Below are positions 16,909-24,883 of a stretch of 64,000 nucleotides of DNA, piece by piece. A program made the position numbers and the translations under genes. Origin of the DNA: DASYTH01 sp035762905 (GTDB lineage: Bacteria; Actinomycetota; Actinomycetes; Mycobacteriales; Pseudonocardiaceae). Within the stretch, counting starts at the first letter, position 1. Each line of letters opens with the position of its first letter. Below the pieces are notes generated by a model. That model was given only the letters and a program-made list of their open reading frames with translations. It did no database searches and had not been told where the DNA came from. The stretch is from positions 8,103 through 72,102 of the forward strand of contig NZ_DASUCC010000121.1 of NCBI RefSeq assembly GCF_035762905.1, read 5' to 3'.

Positions 16909-17709
16909 ATGATCAGCAAGAGGCTACGGAGCCGATCGAAGCTGCACCGCCGCGTGGCCGGCCTGCTTGCCCTGGCCGTGGCGCTGATCGGCATGGGTTT
17001 CCTGTACAGCGCGGTGGTCCCGGACCCGCAGACCGCGAACGCCCAGCAGGACCCGGCGCAGGTCCGCGAGGGCGAGCGGATCTACAACAACACCTGCATC
17101 AGCTGTCACGGCGGCAACCTGGAGGGGGAGGAGGGCCGCGGCCCGAGCCTGATCGGGATCGGCGAGGCGGCCGTGTACTTCCAGGTCGAGTCCGGTCGGA
17201 TGCCCGCGGTGCAGCAGGGCGCGCAGATGGACGCGAAGCCGAAGGTCCTCACCACCGAGGAGATCGAGGCCCTGATGGCGTTCATCCAGTCGCACGGCGG
17301 CGGCACCACGCTGCCCGAGGAGCACGGCGAAGAGCTGCGCGGCGACAACCCGGCCCGCGGCGGCGAGCTGTTCCGGCTGAACTGCGCCTCCTGCCACAAC
17401 TTCACCGGCCGGGGCGGCGCGCTCTCGTCCGGCAAGGTCGCCCCGGACCTGGACGGCGTCTCCGAGGACCTGATGTACGCGGCGATGCTGTCCGGCCCGG
17501 AGAGCATGCCGAAGTTCTCCGAGCGGCAGCTCACCCCGGAGGAGAAGAAGGACATCATCGCCTTCGTCAAGTCGGTCACGGACGGCAACAACAACCCCGG
17601 AGGTAACCCGATCGGTGGGCTCGGGCCGCAGTCCGAGGGTCTGATCGCGTTCATCGTGGGGATGGCGGCTCTGCTCGGCATCACACTGTGGATTGGAGCT
17701 AAGCAGTGA
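16909..17709 (+). CDS. qcrC: menaquinol-cytochrome c reductase, dihaem cytochrome c subunit
   Basis: A 266-residue exported cytochrome with an N-terminal signal/anchor, two haem-c sites (CISCH and CASCH, about 125 residues apart) and one C-terminal helix (GLIAFIVGMAALLGITLWIG). This is the cytochrome cc that replaces a soluble cytochrome c in actinobacteria. The ATG at 16909 gives a classic start, but the in-frame GTG at 16885 overlaps the ctaE stop as GTGA and would add eight residues; I cannot decide. Followed by qcrA with a 4-bp overlap. Matches Rv2194. Confidence 0.95.
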   Translation: MISKRLRSRSKLHRRVAGLLALAVALIGMGFLYSAVVPDPQTANAQQDPAQVREGERIYNNTCISCHGGNLEGEEGRGPSLIGIGEAAVYFQVESGRMPAVQQGAQMDAKPKVLTTEEIEALMAFIQSHGGGTTLPEEHGEELRGDNPARGGELFRLNCASCHNFTGRGGALSSGKVAPDLDGVSEDLMYAAMLSGPESMPKFSERQLTPEEKKDIIAFVKSVTDGNNNPGGNPIGGLGPQSEGLIAFIVGMAALLGITLWIGAKQ

Positions 17710-18842
17710 GCTCAGACAAGCCGGAGCTGCCGAGCGAGGCCGAGCTCGCCGAACTGGACCGGGACGAGCTGGTCAAGCTCGGCGGCCGGATGGACGGCGT
17801 CGAGCTGATCGAGTACCCGGACCCGTGGCCGGTCAAGGGAACCAGGGCGGAGCGGCGCGCGGAGCGCCAGGTGGCGTTCTGGTTCATCCTGTCGGCGCTG
17901 GCCGGGCTGGCGTTCATCGTCGTGTTCATCTGGTGGCCGTGGCAGTACGAGGCGCCGCAGGACGGGGTCTTCCAGCTCTACTACTGGTACACCCCGATGC
18001 TCGGCATCACCCTCGGCCTTTCCATCCTCGGTGTCGGCGTCGGCGTGCTGAACTACACCAGGAAGTTCGTCCCGCACGAGGTCGCGGTGCAGGATCGGCA
18101 CGACGGCGGGTCCGCCGACATCGACCAGAAGACGATCCTGGCGCAGCTGTCCGACGCCGGGGTGCGCAGCACGATCGCCCGCCGCTCGCTGATCAAGCGC
18201 AGCGCGGGCGCCGGCGCCGGGATCATGGGCCTTGGCATCGGCGTGTTCACGCTCGGCGCCTTCCTGCGCAACCCGCACGCCCACTCCGAGGAGCCGGAGG
18301 GGTTGTGGCGCACCGGTTGGCACTCCGAGCCGGGCAACACCGAGAAGGTGTTCCTGCGCCGGGTCACCGGCGACGTCGAGGAGGTCGTGCTGGTCCGGCC
18401 CGAGGACATGGACGCCGGCTCGATGGAGACCGTGTTCCCGTTCCGCGAGTCGGAGCGCGGCAACCACGAGGCGCTGTCCGAGGCGCTGCGCCGTTCGGAC
18501 AACCCGGTCATGCTGATCCGGCTGCGCCCGGAGGACGCCGCGAAGGTGATCAAGCACCGGGGCCAGGAGGACTTCAACTACGGCGACTTCTACGCCTACA
18601 CGAAGATCTGCAGCCATCTCGGCTGCCCGACGTCGCTGTACGAGCAGCGCACCAACCGGATCCTGTGCCCGTGCCACCAGTCCCAGTTCAACGCGCTCGA
18701 GTACGCCAAGCCGATTTTCGGACCGGCCACCCGCAAGCTTGCCCAGCTGCCGATCGATCTCGACCCGGAGACTGGCTACTTCTACGCAAAGAGTGATTTC
18801 ATGGAAGCGGTGGGACCGGCATTCTGGGAGCGTAAGTCATGA
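17706..18842 (+). CDS. qcrA: menaquinol-cytochrome c reductase, Rieske iron-sulfur subunit
   Basis: A 378-residue actinobacterial Rieske protein with three N-terminal membrane helices (about 55-75, 95-115 and 165-190) and a C-terminal 2Fe-2S domain. Cluster ligands are CSHLGC and CPCHQSQ. A twin-arginine-like RRS sits just before the third helix, in line with Tat-dependent insertion known for this family. GTG start overlaps the qcrC stop (GTGA) and its stop overlaps qcrB (ATGA), so the three are translationally coupled. Matches Rv2195. Confidence 0.96.
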   Translation: MSSDKPELPSEAELAELDRDELVKLGGRMDGVELIEYPDPWPVKGTRAERRAERQVAFWFILSALAGLAFIVVFIWWPWQYEAPQDGVFQLYYWYTPMLGITLGLSILGVGVGVLNYTRKFVPHEVAVQDRHDGGSADIDQKTILAQLSDAGVRSTIARRSLIKRSAGAGAGIMGLGIGVFTLGAFLRNPHAHSEEPEGLWRTGWHSEPGNTEKVFLRRVTGDVEEVVLVRPEDMDAGSMETVFPFRESERGNHEALSEALRRSDNPVMLIRLRPEDAAKVIKHRGQEDFNYGDFYAYTKICSHLGCPTSLYEQRTNRILCPCHQSQFNALEYAKPIFGPATRKLAQLPIDLDPETGYFYAKSDFMEAVGPAFWERKS

Positions 18843-20515
18843 GTGGACTCACCACGCCCACAAAGCCGACCAACGTGGCCAGCCGCTTCGCCGCCGGCGC
18901 GGCCAAGTGGGCGGACGACCGGTACCACATGGCCGGCGGGCTGCGTAAGCAGCTCAACAAGGTCTTCCCGACGCACTGGTCGTTCCTGCTCGGTGAGATC
19001 GCGCTGTACAGCTTCATCGTGCTGCTGCTGTCCGGCACCTACCTGGCGCTGTTCTTCGACCCGTCGATGGCCGAGACCACCTACAACGGCAGCTTCGAGA
19101 ACCTGCGTGGCCTTGAGATGACCAAGGCCTACGAGTCCACCCTGTTCATCTCGTTCGACGTGCGCGGCGGCCTGTTCGTGCGCCAGGTGCACCACTGGGC
19201 GGCGCTGCTGTTCATGGCCGCGATCGTGGTGCACATGTTCCGGGTGTTCTTCACCGGAGCGTTCCGCCGGCCGCGTGAGGTCAACTGGGTGATCGGCGTG
19301 ATCCTGTTCGCGCTTGGCGCCACCGAGGGCTTCGCCGGCTACTCGCTGCCGGACGACCTGCTCTCGGGTGCCGGGCTGCGGATCATGTCCGGGCTGATCC
19401 TGTCCATCCCGGTGATCGGAACCTGGACGCACTGGTTGCTGTTCGGCTCCGAGTTCCCCGGCACCGAGATCATCCCGCGGCTCTACACCGCGCACATCCT
19501 GCTGATCCCGGGCATCCTGCTGGCGCTGATCGCGGTGCACGTCGGGTTGGTCTGGTACCAGAAGCACACCCAGTTCCCGGGGCTGCGGCGCAAGGAGACC
19601 AACGTCGTCGGCGTGCGGATCATGCCGGTGTTCGCGCTCAAGGGCGGCGGGTTCACCGCGATCGTGGTCGGCGTGACCGCGTTGCTCGGCGGGTTGTTCC
19701 AGATCAACCCGATCTGGAACTTCGGGCCGTTCAACCCGGCGCACATCTCCGCCGGCACCGTGCCGGACTGGTACATGGGCTGGACCGACGGGCTGATCCG
19801 GCTGTGGCCGGCCTGGGAGATCTATCTCGGCAACTACACGATCCCGGCGGCGTTCTTCCCGTTCATGATGGGCCTGCCGCTGCTGATTCCACTGGCCATG
19901 GTCTATCCGTGGATCGAGCGACATTTCACCAAGGACCACGCGCACCACAACCTGCTGCAGCGGCCGAGGGACGTGCCGGTGCGCACCAGCCTGGGCGTCA
20001 TGGCGATCACGTTCTTCATGGTGACGCTGCTGTCGGCGGCCAACGACGTGCTGGCCGACAAGATCCACATCTCGCTGAACGCCACCACTTGGATGGGCCG
20101 GATCGCGCTGCTGGTGCTGCCGCCGATCGCCTACTACTTCACCTACCGGATCTGCCTCGGTCTGCAGCGGTCGGACCGGGCGGTGCTCGAGCACGGCGTG
20201 GAGACCGGCATCATCAAGCGGCTGCCGCACGGTGAGTTCATCGAGATCCATCAGCCGCTCGGCCCGGTGGACGACCACGGCCACCCGATTCCGCTGGAGT
20301 ACCAGGGCACCCCGGTGCCGAAGAAGATGAACAAGCTCGGCTCGGCCGGCGAGCCGGTGGCCGGTTCGCTGCTGCGACCGGACCCGACGGAGGAGACCGC
20401 GGCGCTGGCCAGGGCCAGGGCGGCCGAGCACGAGGCGCTCGAGATCGAGCCGGCCGCGGCGGCCAGTACCGAGGTGGCGACGTCGGAGGATCCGAGTCGG
20501 AAGCCGCTGGGTTGA
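18839..20515 (+). CDS. qcrB: menaquinol-cytochrome c reductase, cytochrome b subunit
   Basis: A 558-residue cytochrome b fusing the haem-binding (b6-like) and C-terminal (subunit IV-like) parts. Haem ligands fall in VHHWAALLFMAAIVVHMFRVF (split over helix 2) and in HILLIPGILLALIAVH. The quinol-oxidation-site PDWYMGW motif is present (family PEWY). A charged C-terminal tail of about 130 residues follows the last helix, longer than in canonical cytochrome b but usual in actinobacteria. This subunit is the target class of Q203-type inhibitors. Matches Rv2196. Confidence 0.96.
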   Translation: MSGLTTPTKPTNVASRFAAGAAKWADDRYHMAGGLRKQLNKVFPTHWSFLLGEIALYSFIVLLLSGTYLALFFDPSMAETTYNGSFENLRGLEMTKAYESTLFISFDVRGGLFVRQVHHWAALLFMAAIVVHMFRVFFTGAFRRPREVNWVIGVILFALGATEGFAGYSLPDDLLSGAGLRIMSGLILSIPVIGTWTHWLLFGSEFPGTEIIPRLYTAHILLIPGILLALIAVHVGLVWYQKHTQFPGLRRKETNVVGVRIMPVFALKGGGFTAIVVGVTALLGGLFQINPIWNFGPFNPAHISAGTVPDWYMGWTDGLIRLWPAWEIYLGNYTIPAAFFPFMMGLPLLIPLAMVYPWIERHFTKDHAHHNLLQRPRDVPVRTSLGVMAITFFMVTLLSAANDVLADKIHISLNATTWMGRIALLVLPPIAYYFTYRICLGLQRSDRAVLEHGVETGIIKRLPHGEFIEIHQPLGPVDDHGHPIPLEYQGTPVPKKMNKLGSAGEPVAGSLLRPDPTEETAALARARAAEHEALEIEPAAAASTEVATSEDPSRKPLG

Positions 20516-21480
20516 GCCCGGCCGGGCGGTGCGCCCGCGTCCTGATCGCGGCGGCGGTGCTGGTGGCCGCCGCCGGGTGCGGGTCCGCGCCGTCGGGCGA
20601 GATGTCCCCGGCCCATCTGGTGCTGAATCCGGCCTCGTCGTCGCACACCACGCCGCCACCGGTGTCCGCCGGGCCGCCGGTCGCGTCCGCCAGCACCCCG
20701 CCGCCGGCCCCGCCGCCGGCCGCGGAGTGCCCGCTGCCGCAGTCCGGGTTCGACTGCGACTTCCAGCGCCGGTTCGCCAGCGCCGAGGCCTACCTGGCCA
20801 AACGGCCGGGCACGGTGGGCATCGTGGTGCACGACCGGAAGACCGGCGCGGTGTGGCACAACGGCCACGCCGGTGACCCGACCTGGACCGCGTCCACGAT
20901 CAAGCTGGCCATGACCGTGAACCTGCTGCTGCGGGACCGGGCGGGAGAGATCGCGCTGACGGTCGAGGACCGCGGTCTGATCCACGCCATGCTGAACAGC
21001 TCGGACGACAACGCGGCGGACACGCTGTGGTTCCGCTACGCCGGGGCCGACCACATGGCGTTCAACAACGCCTTCTCCGGCTACGGGATGACCTCGCTGG
21101 CCCCGCAGCGCGGCTTCGCCGACTTCTATCCGTACTGGGGCTTCCAGAAGTGCACCGCGGACGACCTCGACCGGCTGATGAGCTACGTGCTTGGCGAACT
21201 GCCGGCCGATCTGCGTGACTACGTGGTCGGCGAGCTGCGCGGGGTGGCCCCGAACCAGCAGTGGGGCGTGTGGGCCGCCGGCCCCGCCGCCCGGCCGGGC
21301 AACAAGAACGGCTGGTCGTCCGAGCAGGGCGGCTGGGTGATGAACACGGTCGGCTTCGCCGGTCCCGCCGAGCGCTACGTCTTCGCCGCGATGAACAACC
21401 TGCGCGGCAAGGGCGGCTACGACGCCGGCAAGGCCACGGTCAGCGAGATCGCCCGGATCATCCTGGCCGGCCGCGCCTGA
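20512..21480 (+). CDS. beta-lactamase-like serine hydrolase lipoprotein
   Basis: A 322-residue secreted protein with lipobox AAAGC near residue 23, a Pro/Ala-rich linker to about residue 75, then a class A beta-lactamase/DD-peptidase-like domain. The catalytic tetrad STIK follows the expected WTAS context, SSDDNA fits the SDN motif, and KNGW is a plausible KTG equivalent. The start is TTG overlapping the qcrB stop (TTGA), placing it as the fourth gene of the qcr operon. Whether it cleaves beta-lactams or peptidoglycan is unknown; sequence from the SDN-like region onward departs from true penicillinases. Confidence 0.82.
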   Translation: MSPAGRCARVLIAAAVLVAAAGCGSAPSGEMSPAHLVLNPASSSHTTPPPVSAGPPVASASTPPPAPPPAAECPLPQSGFDCDFQRRFASAEAYLAKRPGTVGIVVHDRKTGAVWHNGHAGDPTWTASTIKLAMTVNLLLRDRAGEIALTVEDRGLIHAMLNSSDDNAADTLWFRYAGADHMAFNNAFSGYGMTSLAPQRGFADFYPYWGFQKCTADDLDRLMSYVLGELPADLRDYVVGELRGVAPNQQWGVWAAGPAARPGNKNGWSSEQGGWVMNTVGFAGPAERYVFAAMNNLRGKGGYDAGKATVSEIARIILAGRA

Positions 21481-21492
21481 CCACACGGGCTC

Positions 21493-21547
21493 TTTACAAC
21501 CCCGGCCAGTGCCCGCAGAATGAGCGCGCCTGGTAATGATCATTATC
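21493..21547 (+). promoter_or_regulatory. promoter with A/T-rich palindromic operator
   Basis: TTTACA (21493-21498), 17 nt, then CAGAAT (21516-21521) make a reasonable promoter. Just downstream, TAATGATCATTA (21534-21545) is a perfect 12-bp palindrome, extendable to 16 bp (GGTAATGATCATTATC, one mismatch). It sits between the expected transcription start and the GGGGGAG ribosome binding site, a position suited to repression. The half-site resembles the GATAAT-type repeats bound by Fur/Zur regulators, without matching a full box. Confidence 0.5.
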
Positions 21548-21558
21548 TGGGGGAGCCG

Positions 21559-22041
21559 ATGAGCACCCGTCGGTTCGGGCCGCTCGCCTACCTGGCCGCG
21601 GCCGTCGTGTTGATCGCCTTCGTCAACTTCTTCTGGTTCGTCACGGAGAGCGTGTCGCCCGGTGGTGCCGCTCCGGACTGGTACCGGGTCCACACCATCA
21701 GCACCTGGGTCACCCACCCGCTGGGCATACTCGGCATGTTCTACCTGGTGGCTCGGGTCCTCCCGAGAATCCGTCGGGAGCGGCTCGCCGAGACCGGGTC
21801 CGGGGCCACCGAGCCTGCTGAGTCCGCCGCCACACCGGCGGCCGGGGGACGGCTCGGAGCGGCCATGTCCGCGATGTCGCCGGTACACGTGCTCGGCATC
21901 GTGGCGGGCCTGTTGTTCGTCGGCCTCGGCCTGATGATCCAGTTGCTGGCCGGCGGGGCGGTCTCGCTTCTCATCATCGGTTTCGGGGTGTACGGCCTGG
22001 TGATGACCGTGCGGGAGATCGTCCGCAAGCCCGACGAGTGA
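21559..22041 (+). CDS. four-helix membrane protein, function unknown
   Basis: A 160-residue protein with hydrophobic segments at about 9-29, 52-72, 107-127 and 130-148, joined by a polar Ala/Pro/Glu-rich loop. ATG start with GGGGGAG 4 nt upstream. No catalytic motif. Local base composition upstream is unusually A/T-rich (see the palindromic operator), suggesting dedicated regulation. It is a single gene, not coupled to its neighbours. I do not recognise the family. Confidence 0.75.
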   Translation: MSTRRFGPLAYLAAAVVLIAFVNFFWFVTESVSPGGAAPDWYRVHTISTWVTHPLGILGMFYLVARVLPRIRRERLAETGSGATEPAESAATPAAGGRLGAAMSAMSPVHVLGIVAGLLFVGLGLMIQLLAGGAVSLLIIGFGVYGLVMTVREIVRKPDE

Positions 22042-22049
22042 CCGTCTTG

Positions 22050-22062
22050 GTCCACTGTGGAC
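22050..22062. repeat. 13-bp palindrome GTCCACTGTGGAC (copy 2 of 3)
   Basis: Intergenic, just after the membrane-protein stop codon. Shares 18 bp (GGTCCAC-W-GTGGACAGAG) with the copy at 1568-1580 inside pepA; a third copy is at 24967-24979. Confidence 0.5.
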
Positions 22063-22155
22063 AGAGAGATCGAACCGAATGGCGGCTTTGGTCGTAATGT
22101 CGGTCGGGGCACAGGCGCCCCCTTGCCGTATGCACAGAGCGGAGGATTACCGACC

Positions 22156-23088
22156 ATGTTCCGTCGCCGTACGCTCCTGACCGCCGCCGTCGCCGTGCCG
22201 GCCGCGCTGGCAACCTCGTCCGCCATCACCGGCACCGCGTCGGCGGACGGCTCGCGGGGCTTCCCCACGGAGTTCCCGCTGCCCAACGGCTTCCTCCCGG
22301 AGGGCATCGCGATCGGCCCGGGCCCGTTCGCGTACTTCGGCTCACGGGCCGACGGCCGGATCCACCGGGTCAACCTGATCACCGGGGTCGGCCGGGACGT
22401 CAGCGCCGGCCCGGGCACTCCGTCGGTGGGGCTGAAGACCGACGATCGCAGGATCTACGTCTCCGGCGGCAATGCCGGCAACGGCCGGGTCATCGACCTG
22501 CGCTCGGGCACCATCCTGGCGTCGTTGACCTTCGCCGCCGCCCCCACGTTCATCAACGACGTCGTGCTCACCCCGCGGACCGCTTGGTTCACCGACTCGC
22601 AGAACCCCTTCATCTACGGGGTTCCGCGCGGCCGCGGGGTGCCCGAACAGGCCGACGTGGTCCGGCTCCCGCTGTCCGGGGACTACGTGCACGTGGCCGG
22701 GTTCAACGCCAACGGCATCGCGCGCACCCCGGACGGGCGGGCGCTGCTGATCGTCCAGTCCGCCACCGGCCTGTTGTTCCGGGTCGACCCGGGCACCGGC
22801 GTGGCCGCCACCGTCGACCTCGGCGGCGAACTGCTCACCAACGGCGACGGCCTGCTCGTGGAGGGCCGCACCCTGTACGTGGTGCAGAACCAGCTCAACC
22901 GGGTCGCGGTGTTCCGGCTGGACCGGTCCGGCGGCTCCGGCCGGCTGGTGGAGCGGCTCACCGACCCGAGGTTCGACATCCCCACCACGGTGGCCTCGTT
23001 CGGCAACCGGCTCTACCTGCCCAACGCCCGGTTCAGCACCCCGCCGACGCCCGAGACCCCGTACAGCGCCGTCGCCATCCGCAAGTAG
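22156..23088 (+). CDS. secreted SMP-30/gluconolactonase-like beta-propeller protein
   Basis: A 310-residue exported protein. The N-terminus MFRRRTLLTAAVAVPAALA has an Arg-rich n-region and ends at an ASA-type cleavage site, compatible with Tat or Sec export. The mature part contains repeated beta-propeller blades (for example GLKTDDRRIYVSGG, NDVVLTPRTAWFTDS, NGIARTPDGRALLIVQS, NGDGLLVEGRTLYVVQN). Homologues occur as 'superoxide dismutase' or 'SMP-30' misannotations; no metal site is certain. ATG start with GGAGGA 9 nt upstream. The minus strand of most of this gene is also open, in the frame of the convergent exonuclease. Confidence 0.8.
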   Translation: MFRRRTLLTAAVAVPAALATSSAITGTASADGSRGFPTEFPLPNGFLPEGIAIGPGPFAYFGSRADGRIHRVNLITGVGRDVSAGPGTPSVGLKTDDRRIYVSGGNAGNGRVIDLRSGTILASLTFAAAPTFINDVVLTPRTAWFTDSQNPFIYGVPRGRGVPEQADVVRLPLSGDYVHVAGFNANGIARTPDGRALLIVQSATGLLFRVDPGTGVAATVDLGGELLTNGDGLLVEGRTLYVVQNQLNRVAVFRLDRSGGSGRLVERLTDPRFDIPTTVASFGNRLYLPNARFSTPPTPETPYSAVAIRK

Positions 23089-24813
23089 GTCCCGGGCGTG
23101 ATCCGGCGCGGTGCCGCCGTGGGCCGAGTCTGCGCGCGCCAGCCATGGTCGCCAGCTGGCCGCGCACTGGGCGGGCTCGGTCCACGGCGCCGAGCACCGG
23201 ACCATCCGGGTACCCGGCCGGTCCAGCCAGCGCAGGATCACGCCCACCTCCTCGGCCGGGGCGCCGCGTAACGGCCCCGGCTCGGGGCGCACCGTCTCGG
23301 CCGAGGCGACCAGCGCGTCCACCACCGGCATGGGCGGCACCCCGCGCCGGGCCACCCCGGCCGAGGCCAGCCGCCCGTGCCGGACCACCGCGAACTCCCA
23401 GCCGCCGGACTGGTCCGGCCGGGCGGCGACCAGCTCGGCCACGGTGGCCAGGGCGGCCAGCCGCTGCCCCCGGTCAAGCACCCGGACCAGCGTGCGCATC
23501 CGGTCCCGGGACAGCCCGGCCTGCTCGAACCGCCCGGCCCCGGCCAGCTCGGCGAGCCGGTTCGCGAGGTGCCGCAACGGGTCGAGCCGCCGGCCGGTCA
23601 CCAGCAGGCGCACCGCCTCGACCGCCGGCCGGTACTCGGCCGTGCTCTGCCGCCCCGCGCACGGCGCCCCGCACCGACCCAGCTCGGCCAGCGCGCACGG
23701 CCGGCCGCGCGGCGAGCGGGCCGGGATGCGCTGCGTGCACGGCCGGATCCCGGTCGCATCCTGCAGCGCGAGCGTCGCCTCCTCGGCCAGCCGGTGCGAG
23801 CGGAACGGTCCGAGCGCTCCGTCCCGGGGCGCCCGCACCACCGACAGCCGGGGGAACGCCTCGTCGGTCAACGTGACCCACCACGCCTGCCGGGGGTTCT
23901 TCGAGCGCCGGTTGTACATCGGCCGGTGTGCGGCCAGCAGCCGCAGCTCCCGCACCTGTGCCTCGAGCGGGTGGGCGCAGGTCACCGCGTCCACCCGGAC
24001 CGCGAGCCGGACCATTTCGCGCAGCCGCCTGCGGGTCTCACTGGCCGTGAAGTACTGCCGGACCCGGCGGCGCAGGTCGGACGCGGTGCCGACGTAGAGC
24101 ACCTCCTCGCCCGGGCCGCGGAACAGGTACACGCCCGGCTCGTGCGGCAGGTGCGCGGCCATCGTGCGTTTGCGGCGCTGCTCCGGCGTGACGTCCGGGA
24201 TGTAGTCCAGTAGCTCCTCGAGGGTGTGCACGCCGAGCGAGCCGACCCGCTCCAGCAGCGCGTGCAGCACGTCCACGGTGGCCTGCGCGTCCGGCAGCGC
24301 CCGGTGTACCGGCTTGGTGCCGGACCGGAACAGCTCGGCCAGCGCGGACAGCCGGCAGGACGGCGCCTCCTCCCTGGACAGCACCCGGCGGGCAAGGCGC
24401 ACCGTGCACACCACGGCCGGCTTCGGCCAGGCGTAGCCGAACCGGTTGCAGGCCGCGCGCAGGAACCCGATGTCGAAGCCCGAGTTGTGCGCGACCAGCA
24501 CCGCGCCCGCGGCGAACTCCAGGAACGCCGGCAGCACCCGCTCCAGCCGGGGCGCCGCGCACACCATCGCGTCGGTGATGCCGGTCAGCGCCACGATCTC
24601 GGGTGGGATGCCGCGGCCGGGGTCGACCAGCGTGGCGAACTCGCCGAGCACCTCCCCGCCGCGCACCTTGACCGCGCCGAACTCGGTGATCGTGTCCTCC
24701 GCGGTGGCGCCGGTGGTCTCCAGGTCGAACACCACGAACGTGGTGGTCCGCAGCGGGGTGCCCAGCTCGTCGAAGCTGAGCTGGGTGCGGGGGCGGTGCG
24801 GCGCGGTCATCAC
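22342..24813 (-). CDS. DEDDh 3'-5' exonuclease fused to UvrC-like GIY-YIG nuclease
   Basis: Residues 1-190 form a DnaQ-like exonuclease (VFDLETTG, VAHNSGFDIGFL, HRALPDAQATVD) and 220-310 a GIY-YIG domain (GVYLFRGPGEEVLYVGTASDL, split; Glu in HPLEAQVRELRLL), followed by a UvrC-like region to about 575. It matches Rv2191, likely a DNA-repair nuclease akin to Cho. Oddly, no in-frame stop occurs where homologues end (about 23090); the frame runs another 250 codons antisense through the beta-propeller gene to 22342. The true 3' end is therefore uncertain. GTG start 6 nt after TAGCGT, leaderless. Confidence 0.8.
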   Translation of the reverse strand: MMTAPHRPRTQLSFDELGTPLRTTTFVVFDLETTGATAEDTITEFGAVKVRGGEVLGEFATLVDPGRGIPPEIVALTGITDAMVCAAPRLERVLPAFLEFAAGAVLVAHNSGFDIGFLRAACNRFGYAWPKPAVVCTVRLARRVLSREEAPSCRLSALAELFRSGTKPVHRALPDAQATVDVLHALLERVGSLGVHTLEELLDYIPDVTPEQRRKRTMAAHLPHEPGVYLFRGPGEEVLYVGTASDLRRRVRQYFTASETRRRLREMVRLAVRVDAVTCAHPLEAQVRELRLLAAHRPMYNRRSKNPRQAWWVTLTDEAFPRLSVVRAPRDGALGPFRSHRLAEEATLALQDATGIRPCTQRIPARSPRGRPCALAELGRCGAPCAGRQSTAEYRPAVEAVRLLVTGRRLDPLRHLANRLAELAGAGRFEQAGLSRDRMRTLVRVLDRGQRLAALATVAELVAARPDQSGGWEFAVVRHGRLASAGVARRGVPPMPVVDALVASAETVRPEPGPLRGAPAEEVGVILRWLDRPGTRMVRCSAPWTEPAQCAASWRPWLARADSAHGGTAPDHARDLLADGDGAVRGLGRRRGAEPGVGQVEPVAERGHRGGDVEPRVGEPLHQPAGAAGPVQPEHRDPVELVLHHVQGAALHEQAVAVGEQFAAEVDGGGHAGARVDPEQQAGGGLDDQQRPPVRGARDAVGVEPGHVHVVPGQREPDHVGLFGHPAAARNPVDEGVLRVGEPSGPRGEHDVVDERGGGGEGQRRQDGARAQVDDPAVAGIAAGDVDPAIVGLQPHRRSARAGADVPADPGDQVDPVDPAVGP

Positions 24814-24883
24814 CGCCGCACGCTAGGCCAGACCACCGACAACGGACCGCGCATCCCGACTGCCACCCCGTTAGCCTTGTGGG
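24814..24883. promoter_or_regulatory. divergent leaderless promoters (exonuclease fusion / YacP-like)
   Basis: Minus strand: TAGCGT (complement of 24820-24825) 6 nt before the exonuclease GTG. Plus strand: TAGCCT at 24872-24877, 6 nt before the ATG at 24884. Neither gene has a ribosome binding site. Confidence 0.55.
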
